A stretch of DNA of 64,000 nt from Amyelois transitella (lineage: Eukaryota > Arthropoda > Insecta > Lepidoptera > Pyralidae): the NCBI RefSeq assembly GCF_032362555.1, contig NC_083527.1, positions 4,030,001-4,094,000 on the forward strand. The letters run 5' to 3'. Below, in pieces: positions 37,101 through 47,319 of this stretch (positions within the stretch are counted from its first letter, which is position 1; each line of letters starts with the position of its first letter). Made by a program: the position numbers and the translations under genes. The notes below the pieces were generated by a model that saw only the letters and a program-made list of their open reading frames with translations, was not told the DNA's origin and did not search any database.

Positions 37101-39842
37101 ATTATCATGATGAATTCTATACTGAGTAGACCAAATTCATTTTAGGGATGACGCAAAATATCTTCCTCCTTGAAAACGAGGCGTGATGACAACTATATAT
37201 ATATGTGTGTACGATATACTAAAACAAATACATATATACTCCTGATGCTGAGGTAAATAAAATACCTAATGAATGATGAATTTACTGCTTTAAGTAAACC
37301 TGCATAATTCCTTTAGTTCCTAGTTGGACTTCATACATCCATCTGCCAGCGAAAGCACACGCGGTTGCTCTTATAGTCGCAAAGCTAGACAACCCTTGGA
37401 CGCTGACCCTCTCATCACCAACTAAAACTAATCTGCCGGTACCTGAAATATGATATATATGATATGACACATACATACATACAATAATCACGTTTATATC
37501 AGTTTGTAGACAGAGCCAAAAGTCTTGAAAAGACTGATAGGCCACGTTCAGCTGTTTGGCTTAATGGTATAATTGAGATTCAAATAGTGACAGGATGCTA
37601 ACCCATCTATCCTTTAGTCACCTTTTACGACACCCATGGGCACGAGATGGAGCGGTCCTATTCTTTTTAAATTAGTTCCGGGAACCACACGGCACTTGAA
37701 TGAAGAACATTTAAGGTTGGTAATACATAAGGCAGTGGTTTATGACAGCAAAAAAGGCGTTTCTGTGAATGTTCTTGTAGAATAAATCTTAAGAGCAAGA
37801 GCACTTTATCTTAATACAGATTCCCATAGCAGATTATTTTAAAGCAGCGGCCCAAAATAATTTTGCTAAATATTACAACTCGATCATCAGTCGGGTTAAA
37901 ACAAATTTTGGCGAAAACGGCAGCATTTACTTTCACATATATATGTATACCTATTTTGAAAAAGTATTGTTATATGGAATATGTCCAATCATGGGTATTC
38001 GAATGGATTGTTGAAGCTAAAAATAAACGGTGGATTGGAACTGTAGACGACGAATTCACCTCACCAGTAGTAGCATCGAACACCACGATCTTGGGGCCAA
38101 CCCGGCCTGGTCGGTCGTCAGTTTCTGGGGTCTGAAGAAACATCAAAAAGTAAAGTGGTTACAACAGATTTCTTAAATGTTTTCACGTTTATGCTGTGTT
38201 GAGCCCGGCACCAAAAAAAAAGAATAGGACCACCTCGTCTCATTCCCATGGACGTCGTAAAAGGCGACTAAAAGATATGCTTATAAAGTTGGGATTCTTC
38301 TTTTAGGCGATAGGCTAGCAACCTGTCCCTAATTGAATCTCGTTCTCTCAAAGTACATAGACGTCATTACGAGTATATGAATGTATGTATGTATTTGAAT
38401 GATTTCTTCAATTTGTTTGAGTTTTATATATTAATTATAAGGATCTTATATTTTCTATTGGTTTCTAAGCTCGGAGTGCTATCGGGAATGAATATAGTTA
38501 GATTGCCGGAGGACTGGGTCATAGACTACGTCTTCTACTTTTCATGACACTTCACGAAAGGTCGACCGGTAAAAAAATATGTACCCTTGTCTGATTTGGA
38601 CAGGACCTCTAAAATTAAGTCCCCCCTTAGTAGCTGTAGGCGGACCCCGGGCCCGAAACACTTCTGTGGAGGGTGCGACCGGGAACACGCAGATGAGAGA
38701 GAGTCTAATGTTAAGGGCAGTTGAAAAGTAACTGATCTATTGGAATACATACGTCAAAGATAGGAAAATAATGTATAGAGTAGATTCCACAATTTCCAGC
38801 ATACCTCAGCAACAATTGGCACATGTTTCTTCCCCGACTTCGGTTTGTGGGGAACCGCTTTTACGTCCAATAACTTCGGAAGATTCTCCCGTATGTGGCT
38901 GACATATTTACTCCTTCTATAATAAAAATATTGATGGACTAGCAAGAGGGGTTTATTTTTTCCATGCTGGATCAAACTCATCCCGTGTTATGACATGAGT
39001 ATTCATATATATAGTATAAAAGGAAGGTGGGAATGGAACTAGACAACGAATTCACTTCACCTCACTCTCTCTTATAATCACGGGGTATTACATAAGTATA
39101 CGGGTAGACAGAGCCAATAGTCATAAGACCACGTTTATTTACAATGGCTTAGTAATAAATTTGAGATTCACAAATAGTTCTTCGTTGTCGAAGTTATTTA
39201 ACTCCTTCCAAAATAAAATAAACAATTTAATTGTGAGCTTATATAGGTATAGAACATCCAGTTGCGTTCCCAGCTATTTAAAGTTAACTCTTTATTGTAC
39301 CATAAAATTTACAGCACAATAGATTCAAAGTTCAGTAATATCTACTTCACATGTTGTAAAATATATGGCAAATGTTTATGGTCGGTTGCTGGCAGATAAA
39401 CTCTAGACAATTTTTGTTGGTGCGACCGCCGCTTCGCTTTTATTAAGGGCCCCGATTCTGATTTCTAATGTTTCTATTCTCAATGTTAAATTAGTTTTAA
39501 GTAATAAGCTATGGTAAGAAAAATATATATAGAAACAGAATAAACTTTAGAGAGATATAAATTGAAAGTTTTTTTTCTCATTGGCTAGTCCATCAGTGTT
39601 ATCCTGTATGACCATGTCATTCCCAAAAAGAGTCGCTACGCTACGCTATAGAAACCTATAGCGTAAAAAACAAAAAGCTATAATAAAAATAGCGTTAAAA
39701 TGTTGTCTCACTGGCTGTGTCTGTCAGTGTTGTCCTTCAAGACCATGTCGTTCCCAAAAACTCTTCTGACGGTATCATGAACTTCCCCCTTCTCTGCTGA
39801 GCTGCTGCATACCCCGAACATGGTGCGGAGGACGTTCATCAT
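19130..39842 (-). CDS. RNF123: E3 ubiquitin-protein ligase RNF123 (KPC1)-like
   Basis: About 35 coding exons, ~1510 residues (human 1314). Minus order: 39842-39712, 38916-38805, 38131-38065, 37442-37300, 36537-36344, 34598-34473, 34018-33868, 33474-33319, 32943-32761, 32387-32235, 31838-31729, 31533-31415, 31021-30970, 30834-30589, 30169-30050, 29667-29561, 29311-29204, 28875-28787, 28283-28178, 27376-27229, 26804-26705, 26194-26100, 25827-25678, 25347-25253, 24964-24894, 24618-24493, 24219-24057, 23667-23530, 22675-22602, 22355-22216, 21785-21600, 20936-20766, 20422-20314, 19933-19741, 19229-19130. SPRY domain in exons 4-7 ([33 protein letters not shown]). Family blocks include [36 protein letters not shown] and [10 protein letters not shown]-terminal C3HC4 RING: CTIC, CNHHSC, ACIMQH, CFFC. 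RNF123 is a cytoplasmic ubiquitin ligase, known in mammals for degrading p27Kip1. Oddities: exon 13-14 junction off by one base, GC donor in the last intron, hydrophobic stretch in exon 14, partial exon copies. An acceptor at 39858-39860 before the ATG suggests a further 5' exon. Confidence 0.93.
19230..19740 (-). other. GC-AG intron splitting the RING finger
   Basis: The last RNF123 intron begins AG|GCAAGA and ends TTCCAG. No GT donor nearby keeps the RING in frame; the GC donor joins TGC AG to G GCC TGC and gives the expected CxHxxCxxC spacing. GC-AG introns are a known minor class with otherwise strong donor consensus, as here. Confidence 0.75.
19400..19655 (-). repeat. Short tail-sharing element, near full length
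   Basis: ACATATAATCACGTCTATAT, CCCTTGCGGGGTAGACAGAG, then the head ending ATTGGTGCCGGGAACCGG. Located inside the RING-splitting intron of RNF123. Confidence 0.85.
21000..21180 (-). mobile_element. LINE 3' end fragment
   Basis: (CATA)n AAAATCACGCCTCTTTCCCA, through CTCTGCATACTTCC to CGGCGGTTTCGGGTACTTTT: the last ~170 bp of the LINE at 51.5 kb, in an RNF123 intron. Confidence 0.85.
21300..21432 (-). pseudogene. Decayed duplicate of RNF123 exon 20766-20936
   Basis: On the minus strand this reads [25 protein letters not shown], clearly related to [26 protein letters not shown] encoded by the neighbouring exon. Protein-level likeness is stronger than nucleotide identity. No usable donor follows the conserved part and the start of the exon is not conserved, so I read it as a dead duplicate, though an alternative exon is not excluded. 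Confidence 0.65.
22145..22200 (-). repeat. Short tail-sharing element, head fragment
   Basis: CCATGGCAAAGAGATGGAGG and GTGCCGGAAACCACGC only; the middle is lost. In an RNF123 intron. Confidence 0.5.
27088..27132 (-). pseudogene. Partial copy of RNF123 exon 27229-27376 (3' end)
   Basis: Plus-strand TTTTCAGCATGTTTTATAAC AGCTCCATGATTCAA repeats, with a few changes, TTTTCAGCATGTTTGATAGC GGCTCCATGGTACAA at 27230-27265. The implied peptide HGAVIKHAE parallels HGAAIKHAE. Only about 40 bp, 140 bp downstream of the real exon end, so non-functional. Confidence 0.6.
31955..32005 (+). repeat. Low-copy interspersed repeat
   Basis: ACATTCGTTTGACGACTAAC and CGATGCTCTAACGGTGAGGG match the collagen-intron copy at 10499-10540. 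Confidence 0.5.
34690..34948 (-). repeat. Short tail-sharing element, full length, first in tandem array
   Basis: (CATA)n ATAATCACGTC to GTGCCGGGAACCACACGGC, one of the best copies. It forms the left part of the first unit of the tandem array in RNF123 intron 5. Confidence 0.88.
35165..35284 (+). repeat. Short tail-sharing element, 5'-truncated, with target-site duplication
   Basis: Flanked by ACCTATAATAT at 35154-35164 and 35285-35295, an 11 bp target-site duplication. It ends GACGTGATCATATGTATGTATGT. It sits exactly at the splice donor of the first duplicated exon copy. Shows retrotransposition rather than duplication as the origin of this copy. Confidence 0.85.
35285..35421 (-). pseudogene. 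Truncated duplicate of RNF123 exon 5 (copy A)
   Basis: Covers the last 134 bp of the 194 bp exon, in frame and with only synonymous-looking changes, including [19 protein letters not shown]. It lacks the acceptor side. The donor GT survives because it lies in the target-site duplication. Confidence 0.8.
35430..35660 (-). repeat. Short tail-sharing element, second in tandem array
   Basis: GGCTTGCGGGGTAGACAGAG to GTGCCGGGAACCACACGGC. Lacks the (CATA)n tail because it is fused to duplicated exon copy A. Confidence 0.85.
35767..35903 (-). pseudogene. Truncated duplicate of RNF123 exon 5 (copy B)
   Basis: Same extent as copy A and nearly identical to the true exon at 36344-36537, with its donor intact. 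Truncated at the same base as copy A, showing both came from one junction. Confidence 0.8.
35915..36147 (-). repeat. Short tail-sharing element, third in tandem array
   Basis: GCTTGCGGGGTAGACAGAGC to CGGGAACCACACGGC, fused to exon copy B on its left and followed by intron sequence leading to the true exon 5. Confidence 0.85.
36612..36990 (+). mobile_element. LINE 3' fragment, 5' truncated
   Basis: Plus-oriented ~380 bp from the RT C-terminal region ([32 protein letters not shown]-type) through GGGAAAGAGGCGTGATTTTA and an ATGT tail. In RNF123 intron 4, opposite to the gene. Contains frame breaks, so dead. Confidence 0.88.
37465..37705 (-). repeat. Short tail-sharing element
   Basis: (CATA)n AATAATCACG... 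to GTTCCGGGAACCACACGGC, with a small internal deletion. In RNF123 intron 3. Confidence 0.8.
38205..38395 (+). repeat. Short tail-sharing element, internally deleted
   Basis: Head GCCCGGCACCA, middle AAGGCGACTAAAAGATATGC, then a jump to TAGACGTCATTACGAG and an ATGTATGT tail. In RNF123 intron 2. Confidence 0.8.
39095..39180 (-). repeat. Short tail-sharing element, degraded fragment
   Basis: GGGTAGACAGAGCCAATAGTC and AATTTGAGATTCACAAATAG only. In RNF123 intron 1. Confidence 0.5.
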
Positions 39843-39954
39843 AACCAATGGAATACCCTGAAAATGAAAGGAAAGGTAAGTAAAGATACGCAAATGTTAG
39901 AAACGTTTGTACGTAACGTACAAATAGTAGTAATAAAAGTTAAGAAGGGAGTGT

Positions 39955-40130
39955 AATGCGGCCGAAGTTTGTGTGCCTTAAAAGTTTTAAGGCAACGCAT
40001 TCCCATAATGGGATAAGACCGCCATTGTAAGTAATTTATTTCTTTTTCTTACTACGTATGTACAATTTGTGTATTATTGCTTGTAATTGTACAAATTTAA
40101 GTGCAATAAAGATACCTTTTACAAACAAAC
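39955..40130 (+). mobile_element. LINE 3' end, second type
   Basis: GGGATAAGACCGCCATTGTA, then TTAAGTGCAATAAAGATACC followed by (ACAA)n-like tail. General layout of lepidopteran non-LTR 3' ends, similar to that at 6010-6057. No coding part left. Confidence 0.55.
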
Positions 40131-40312
40131 AAGCGATAGTTCAAAGTGTGTGTTCATAGTGGCGTTAAGTGAAAACACTGCAGGTTCATCTTTCATGTCA
40201 GGTTTAAAAAGTAAGTAATAACTCTTTAGTGGCAGTACCTAAACCACAAAAATTACTTTGTAACATGTGGAGTCGACCTGGGCTTACACAAAATATAGAC
40301 CTTATTATCTTT

Positions 40313-40543
40313 GTATATAAAATTCTCGTGTCATAGTGTTCCTTCACGTACTCCTCCGAAACGGTTTGACCGATTCTCATGAAATTTTGTGAGTATATTA
40401 AGTAGGTCTGAGAATCGGACAACATCTATTTTTCTTACTCCTTCGTAATAAGAGTTGTGCACCCTTAACATTTTTTTTTAACTAAAAATAACCTAATTAT
40501 TATTCATATGGCAAAACAACGTTTGCCGGGACAGCTAGTAGTT
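40313..40543 (-). repeat. Interspersed repeat, '...GGGACAGCTAGTAG' family
   Basis: AAAATTCTCGTGTCATAGTG, ACGGTTTGACCGATTCTCAT and the end TTTGCCGGGACAGCTAGTAG. Reads as minus-oriented relative to the CTAGCTG families. Single copy here. Confidence 0.55.
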
Positions 40544-41050
40544 TCATAAAGTTTTAAAGAGAAAAACAGTTGCCTTAATTCTAGAATTTACTTACTTTCT
40601 CTCACACAGTACGCAGTTATTAAATAAATATTAAATTTTAAAACTGTTATAGCAACAACTGTATTAGCAACAATTATCTGTGATAAATCATGTTAAAATT
40701 AAATAAATAATACATTCAAACAGATATAAATTGAGGATATGGGATATAAAACATTAGCCAAAATAAGTTGACATAATGTCAAATGTTAGTTGTTTTTTTT
40801 TTATACATATAGAAAAAAAAATATTAATAATTAAGTGGATATTCTGAAGAAAAACTATTTAAATATGTACAATCTTTTTAAAGATAATTAAAAACTACCA
40901 GCAATGTCGATGAAGCGAAAAAAATATACAGAGTAGGAAGTATGTTTTACTTCCATGCTGGTCTGGTAGCGAAGAGAAACATAGTGTGTGCCGGCTGCTT
41001 TTCTTCCCGTGCAGTTTGTAAAAGTCAATCAAGGGAATGACTTATATACT
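40544..41050. other. Intergenic, AT-rich, nothing recognised
   Basis: Long A/T runs, no open frame resembling a protein. Upstream flank of RNF123; may contain its promoter or 5' exon but I cannot place it. Confidence 0.4.
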
Positions 41051-41054
41051 ATTC

Positions 41055-41120
41055 TTCTTTTAGGCGACGGGCTAGTAACCTGTCACTATTTGGATCTCAA
41101 TTCCTTCATTAAGTCATGTG
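41055..41120 (+). repeat. Short tail-sharing element fragment
   Basis: TTCTTCTTTTAGGCGACGGG and CCTGTCACTATTTGGATCTC, immediately followed by an opposite copy. Confidence 0.65.
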
Positions 41121-41124
41121 TAGA

Positions 41125-41342
41125 CATATACATACAGTCACGTCTTTATCCATTGCGGGGTAGACAGAGCCAATAGTCTCGAAAAGACTAAAATACCACT
41201 TTCAGCTTTATGGCTTTACGATGGAATTGAGATTCGAATCACAAGTTTATAAGCCTATCTCTTAGTCGCCTTGTACGACATCTAGAGGAAAGATAAGGTG
41301 TAAAGGTTCTATTCTAAAGGGCTGGAAACTATACAGCACATT
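41125..41342 (-). repeat. Short tail-sharing element
   Basis: ACATACAGTCACGTCTTTAT to GGCTGGAAACTATACAGCAC. Complete in outline but diverged. Confidence 0.75.
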
Positions 41343-41389
41343 GGAATAGAACTCATTAAGCCATATAGCCTAACAGTCTTTCAGCCCGT

Positions 41390-41520
41390 AAAAAATAAAG
41401 ACTTTTAGTATGTAAGTATGCGAGGATTGTGGTGAGCTGAAACAACCATATCTTATATTTATTTATCTTTTCTTATCTCTGCGTACCCCTACGTAAAAGG
41501 GGCGTGATTTTGGGTATATC
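41390..41520 (+). mobile_element. LINE 3' end relic
   Basis: TATGCGAGGATTGTGGTGAG and CTCTGCGTACCCCTACG followed by GGGGCGTGATTTTGGGTAT resemble a decayed 3' end of the LINE. Confidence 0.45.
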
Positions 41521-41834
41521 TCTTGAAGTCTGGATGCAGGATTTTCCGGCTATATAATAAATTCTATATTATATATGAAAATAATATAGTAAGTAAGTAT
41601 TTATATTACGTACATCTAATAAAAATGTGTACAACAATTTTATTTTACACAAATATAAAAGTATAAAAGTACATAAACTTCAAAATAAAATAGATACTCA
41701 TAGCAAATTTTCGACAATGTGCAAACAAGTTTTTCAGGCGAGCCACTCGGGTCACGGCCGCTACCTACGTCAACGTTTCTCAAACTGTACGACAGTATCT
41801 CGTTTTTTATCAAAAATACTTATTTCACGTCTTA

Positions 41835-41965
41835 CTGTCACTTTCCTTACGGGTTAGACGGACCTGATAGGCGTGAAAAGACTCAACAAGGCCACATTCG
41901 GCTTGATGGCATAACCATTGATGGTATTGAAATTCGGATTGACAGGTTATACAGGTCATGTCACA
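41835..41965 (-). repeat. Short tail-sharing element, degraded
   Basis: TTACGGGTTAGACGGACC, AAGGCCACATTCGGCTTGAT and AATTCGGATTGACAGGTTA. Confidence 0.6.
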
Positions 41966-41999
41966 AATATTTAAGTAACAAATATGATGATGGTACGTA

Positions 42000-42650
42000 A
42001 CCCTACGTGCGCAAGTCCAACTCGCACTTAGCTTTTCGCACTTGGTTTTTTTTATTGATGCGATTATTACAGCAATGTTTGAATTGTAAGACTAAAATAA
42101 TAGACACCAAAACAAAAAAAAAGTCATCTGCCTATATTATGAGAAAAAAAAATACTTTGGAAACCGCTGGCTTATTATTATTTTATAGCAGGAGATAGCT
42201 CGTATTTCAGCTCGACTGCTGCGAAAATATTTTCTATTTGTCGTTCTGTTTATATTCTGTGAAACTGAACTTGTAAATAAACAAGTTTGAAAATGAGACT
42301 CCAAAAATGCGAACAGTGGCTTGTATAGTGCTTATAAAATAAATATACTTTCTCTTCCTCCTGGTGTTAATTTCTGACACATCCTCACCTCTCTAGAGCG
42401 GAGTTTGGGGTGTGCCCTTGACCATGATCTGGCGTGGGTGCGTCAGGTTTAACTGATGAGGGCATCTGACCTACGTAACCAGTGCAGGGTAAATTTTCCT
42501 TGTTTTTGAAGTAACATGCCAGCAATTTTTGTAAAGTAACCTTTGTAATTTTGTTTCTTGGTTTATCATTCTCGATGTTTTCTGTGTACCTACATAAATT
42601 ATTAAATAAATAAATAACATGAGTATCTGAGCCTCTGGAGCTGGAATAAA
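42000..42650. other. Intergenic, repeat scraps
   Basis: No gene. Near 42390-42480 a stretch (CTAGAGCGGAGTTTGG, GACCATGATCTGGCG) looks like a relic of the repeat type also seen around 44185 and 47070. Confidence 0.4.
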
Positions 42651-42659
42651 TTCTGAAGC

Positions 42660-42815
42660 CTCAAAGGTTCAGGATTCGAAATCGGTAATGGGAAAGCCTA
42701 GACCAATGTGCCCTGATCTAATCTTTAAGTTAAAGGTCAGGTCAAGAGTAGTAAGAATGTAGAAAAAGCGAAAGAATTACTTAGGTATGCAGGGATCGTG
42801 ACAAGTACAAACATG
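42660..42815 (+). mobile_element. LINE 3' region relic
   Basis: GGGAAAGCCTAGACCAATGT, AAGGTCAGGTCAAGAGTA and GCAGGGATCGTGACAAGTAC follow the LINE's last 300 bp with many gaps. Confidence 0.6.
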
Positions 42816-42819
42816 TAGT

Positions 42820-43860
42820 CTAAAAAGGGGTGCTCATTATTATCTGTTTACTGAAAGAAAAGCCTGAAATGAGACACGTAAAGAAGGCGTCTAGACCCGA
42901 GGTCTAGACCTACATCGTAGTGCTAACAAAAACAGGCAAATAACTTGTGAAAGACAAGTAAACAATCATAACTTCTGCTTCGGTGGAGACGATAAAACTG
43001 TTTACAAGGAAATCTGTTTTTTATTTTCCATTTTGGCGCAGTCTTCTGTCGGCTGCTTCTGAACCACAAGTCCTAAGTTCGGTCCGGTTCGATTTATATC
43101 TTTGATAAGCATAACAGAAATCTAGAATTTACTTTGGTTAAATCTGCAGCGTAAACATATTTTTATTGATTAAAGTTTCTCCCCTCTCCTTACGTAGATT
43201 ATTTGTTATCACATTCTTAACTTTTAATGGTAATTGAATTTGCAGTCTGCAAATAAACGGTCGGACAGAAGTTTTCCTACCGAACGCTGCTCTCGAGTGG
43301 AGCCACGAGGGATTTCAATGACATTTAACACATAGATACTCATAGACCTTCAAGTCTATTTGTCTATGTTTCTCTCTCTCTCTCATATTTGCGTGTTCCC
43401 AGTTGCACCCTCCACCATTAGGCGTTTCCTTCACTTTATCCGGTCTGCAGCGATCAAGGTTCTAAGGCAGGCATATTATATTTAAAGTCGTGAAGCTAGA
43501 TCGTTTCTTGTGCCAGTACGGGGTACTTTCTTACTGGAAATTTCCACGGGAGCGAAGCCCCAGGCAATAGCAATAGTATGGACGTAATTTATTATTTTCT
43601 AAATTCCTTCACAGTCTATGAGCTGACGAATAATGAATATGCGAACGTAGCTTTCATACAAAGCTTTATAATTAAAAGCTGCAAAGGTCGCCATGCAATA
43701 TCCGGAGCGAATGATATCATGCTACTGTTATTATTAACCGACATCAAAAGAAGAGGTGTCATATTCGATTAAGAGCTAGTAAAGGTTTTTTTTTTTAAAT
43801 TTTATTTGTTTAATTTTTTGGTTAATTATGTCACATATGTTTTTAGTCTTTATTTGGCTT
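42820..43860. other. Intergenic, no gene recognised
   Basis: AT-rich with a short (CT)n run near 43372-43384. The open frame at 43578-43772 matches nothing I know. Confidence 0.4.
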
Positions 43861-43864
43861 TCTA

Positions 43865-44105
43865 TTTAAAGGTTGACTAAGTACATATACAAGGAGAGTG
43901 TGAATAGGAAGGTCTAGACGAACTTAGGTACCTTGATCAAAGATACCTGGCAAAAGGTCAGGTCAAGAATACCCGAAACCGACGAGCTTGAATCATATGA
44001 AAGTGAATGAAGGGAAAGAAGTACCTTCGTAGGCGATATCTGAGACTGGGACTACATCCTACCGGTAGATAAGCGTGATTTTACGTATGTAAGTACGTAG
44101 AAATT
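43865..44105 (+). mobile_element. LINE 3' fragment, decayed
   Basis: AAAGGTTGACTAAGTACATA, AAGGTCAGGTCAAGAATACC, CGAAACCGACGAGCTTGAAT and the tail AAGCGTGATTTTACGTATGT. Plus orientation, several small indels. Confidence 0.75.
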
Positions 44106-44184
44106 TTAACTTTAAGTACCTACCTACTTCAAGTTATAATTTCTACTTCTTATTATTATCTTTTCATTACCCCTGCGGCGTTCT

Positions 44185-44265
44185 CACTTCTGATAAGCTC
44201 ATGTTTTTACACGAAGCGACTCCCGCCTGACCTTCGCAGACTTGCAGGGCATCCTAACCCAGCTT
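44185..44265 (+). repeat. Repeat 'ACACGAAGCGACTCCCG', copy 1
   Basis: TTTTTACACGAAGCGACTCC, TGACCTTCGCAGACTTGCAG. Paired with 47070-47150. Class unknown. Confidence 0.6.
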
Positions 44266-44681
44266 AGAACATAGATTCACGCTTTTCGCTTTTCTAAAAT
44301 ACTCGTAGCTTATTTATTCATTGGCTTGCATATTTGGATCATATTCAACAATCACATTGCAACGCTCTTTGATGAATTCCCGAGGGAATTTCTGTGCAGA
44401 CCAAAATAGAAATAAAATTGTTAGAATCCAGAGTAACACGTGGAACAAAATAAACATTGTAACTTGTAAACAGGCGAGCGAACACTCGATTTGCTTACAA
44501 ATAGCGATTGAATCGATACTTTTATGATCGAGTTATAATTAGAATCGTTCACATCGGAAATCGCTGCTGTATCGTTAAAGTAGAATGATAAAATAAGTTG
44601 GTTTGTTATACGTCTTGAAATATTCATTCCAATTTCTATATAATTCATTTTAAATATAGTTTATATATAAATTTTAAGGTG

Positions 44682-44872
44682 CCGTTTGATTCCGGGCACC
44701 AATAGAAATAAGAATAGGACCACTCAATTCACACTCTTTCTCATGGATGTCGTAAAAGGCGACAATGGGATAAACTGCGGATTCTTAAAACCTAACCTGT
44801 CGCTATTTAAATCACAGTTATATTATGAAGCCGAACAGCTGGACGAGTCTTTTCAAGACTGCTGGATCTATC
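44682..44872 (+). repeat. Short tail-sharing element, 5' part
   Basis: Head GTGCCGTTTGATTCCGGGCACCAA then GAATAGGACCACTC, deleted in the middle and near the 3' end. Confidence 0.75.
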
Positions 44873-44929
44873 TACCCCGAACACTAAAGTTTAACACAAA
44901 ACTTTAATTAGCGTGAATAAATTTCTTTC

Positions 44930-45021
44930 AATTAAGCCAAACAGCTGAAAGTGGCCTTTCAGTCTTATGATGACTGTTGACTCTGTCTACCCCGCAGGAG
45001 ATAAAGACGTGTTTATATGTT
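44930..45021 (+). repeat. Short tail-sharing element, 3' part
   Basis: AAGCCAAACAGCTGAAAGTG, GACTCTGTCTACCCCGCAGG, AAAGACGTGTTTATATGTT. Directly followed by a copy of the CTAGCTG family. Confidence 0.75.
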
Positions 45022-45293
45022 ACTAGCTGTGCCCGCGACTTCGTCCGCGTGGAATAGTTATTTTGGCCATCATTGAAGCCCTCAAGGATGAATAATTTTC
45101 CCCGTTTTTCACATTTTCCATTATTTCTTCGCTCCTTATAGTTGAAGCGTGATGTTATTAGCCTTCCTCGATAAATGGTCTATTCAACACAAAAAGAATT
45201 TTCCAATTTGAACCAGTAGTTCTTGAGATTAGCGCGTTCAAACAAACAAACAAACAAACTCTTCAGCTTTATAATATTAGTATACCTAGATGT
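45022..45293 (+). repeat. 'CTAGCTGTGCCCGCGACTTC' family, copy 2
   Basis: Full-length in outline, ending CTTTATAATATTAGTATACC. Close to the copy at 17203. Confidence 0.85.
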
Positions 45294-45820
45294 TATGTTA
45301 CATTTCTAAAAACTGACAAATGTAAGACATATTCCTTTCCCAGAATTAATACAAGATCTCGCACAGTTAGCCTGTGCCATAACGCGATCATAACTTACAA
45401 TGTATCAGTAACTGTCTGTTCGTTTATTTGTATACAAACTCGTAAACTATGCACAGTAAATAGTTAGCAAACGGAAAATTATGGAAACGTGTCAGGAATA
45501 CCCATACACGAATGGACTTATAGAGACTTGAGTGTCACAGTCAGTTTAACCAGAGATTTGATAAAACTTTACCACGATAGGTTTAAGGTCGTAAGTGGAA
45601 ATAGCCACAGATAAAAAAGAATGTGAAAAAATCATGCTGAAAATGCGATAAATTTAAAAGTTGGTCATGGAATTTCCATTTAAAAGACATTCGAGAACAG
45701 AACATGATTGCATTGTGCCGCCATTTTGGGTTCAAATTATGGGCCAGCATAGACGACTGCCCAACCTTCAAATTATCTTAAAGCAAAATGCTTTGTATCA
45801 GTATAAAATATGCTAATATT
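45294..45820. other. Intergenic, nothing recognised
   Basis: AT-rich, no repeat or gene identified. Confidence 0.4.
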
Positions 45821-45824
45821 ATAA

Positions 45825-46042
45825 CGTCTAGACACCTCGCGGGATAGACAAATCCAACAGTCATCAAAATATTGAAAGGCCACGCTCAGCTGCTGGTCCC
45901 AATGATAGAATTGAGATTCAAATAGTGACAGGTTGATAGCCTATCTCCTGAAAATCCCTTAGTCACCTTTTACGACATCCATGGGAATGAGATTGAATGT
46001 TCCTATTCCTTTTTCCATTGGTGCCGGAAATCACACGGCATT
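45825..46042 (-). repeat. Short tail-sharing element
   Basis: ACGTCTAGACACCTCGCGGG to GTGCCGGAAATCACACGGCA, most of the length present. Confidence 0.8.
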
Positions 46043-46379
46043 ACTACTTTTATGAGACACTTTGGCTATCTGTCTGCTATGTGGTCTGTGTAATTTGTCA
46101 TGTTTATTTTGGTGTGTTGTTTATTGCGATTTGTGATCGCTCGACAGGTGTATCTTGAAATGTTAAGGATTTCCTTACAGTAGCCACTTAGGGATTTCCA
46201 ATTCCAGCGTTTGGTAAGTTAAATGTGGATTTACCTTAAATTTAAACTTCCAATTTCCATGGCATATTTTTTATTTATTTTCAGGCCTCAAAAGTCCTCA
46301 CAGACTAACATACATATAAATATAACTTATTGTATTTTATTTTTAACACGGGCATTACCAAATTTTAATAATTCGCGTT

Positions 46380-46455
46380 ATAGGACCAGACCCACTCTTT
46401 CCCATGGATGTCGTAAAAAGCGACTAAGAGATATTCTAATAAACTTGGGATTCTT
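46380..46455 (+). repeat. Short tail-sharing element, interrupted
   Basis: TAGGACCAGACCCACTCTTT to AATAAACTTGGGATTCTTC, where it is cut by the next repeat family. Confidence 0.7.
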
Positions 46456-46658
46456 CCCATACGACTTCGTCCACATGGAAACCCTATCAATCCCGCGGGA
46501 ACTCCGGGAAAAAAGTAGCCTATATATTATTCTGGGTCTTAAGCTACCTACATACCAAATTTAATCGTAATCGGTTCAGTAGTTTTTGCTTGAAAAAGTA
46601 ACAAACATCCATATGGTAGCCACACTGACATACTTTCGCATTTATAATATTAGTAGGA
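46456..46658 (+). repeat. 'GACTTCGTCC...ATATTAGTAGGAT' family, copy 1
   Basis: ACGACTTCGTCCACATGGAA, CTATCAATCCCGCGGGAACT, ending CATTTATAATATTAGTAGGA. Closely matches 57303-57519; shares only end motifs with the CTAGCTG family. Confidence 0.8.
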
Positions 46659-46964
46659 TTATTTTCATTACATTTCACTCATGCAATAAATCAAATACCA
46701 GAACATGTAAAACCTCGTCTTATAAGCCATTTAAATTCCTTTTACTCTCAATTATGTACTAAACGAGTGGAAAGAGGTTTTATATCTTCCGCCCTACAAT
46801 TAAACGCATGTCCGGGAGTAAAAATGGGGGCAATTATTATGGGAATGGGTCTTTGGGGTTGAGAGACAAATTTCGATGAGAATTAATTTCGTTATTTATT
46901 TTATCTGCTGATGTCCGAGGCTTCTCATAAAATTCCTTCTTCATTTTTAACATTCTTGAGTAGG

Positions 46965-47022
46965 TCTGAAGGGCCACGTTCAACTGTTTGGCTAAATGAT
47001 GAAATTGAGATTCAAATAATAA
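46965..47022 (-). repeat. Short tail-sharing element, small fragment
   Basis: GGCCACGTTCAACTGTTTGG, AAATTGAGATTCAAATAAT. Confidence 0.6.
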
Positions 47023-47069
47023 TTCATTCTTCCTATTAGCGTTAATCCAGTCAGTGTACAGCTGTTGAC

Positions 47070-47150
47070 CATGATTAAGTTAGTTGTGTTTCTACACGAA
47101 GTGACTCCCGTCTGACCTCCGCAATCTTTGCAGGTAACCTAATCGATCAT
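47070..47150 (+). repeat. Repeat 'ACACGAAGTGACTCCCG', copy 2
   Basis: TTTCTACACGAAGTGACTCC and TCTGACCTCCGCAATCTTTG. Partner of 44185-44265. Confidence 0.6.
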
Positions 47151-47214
47151 GGTAACTCATAAAAATGGGGGGTTTTGAGGACCTACGTGACACGAGGACA
47201 TAAAATCACATATC

Positions 47215-47310
47215 ACGTCCCTTACCTTACTAGGAGAGTTCATCAGTCAATAATGATGGGTTGCTAGTCCAGCGCCTAAAAAAAAGAATCCCAGAATCCC
47301 AATAGGTATA
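47215..47310 (-). repeat. Short tail-sharing element, degraded
   Basis: TCACGTCCCTTACCTTAC, GATGGGTTGCTAGTCCAGCG and AAAGAATCCCAG. Confidence 0.5.
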
Positions 47311-47319
47311 AACACCTAT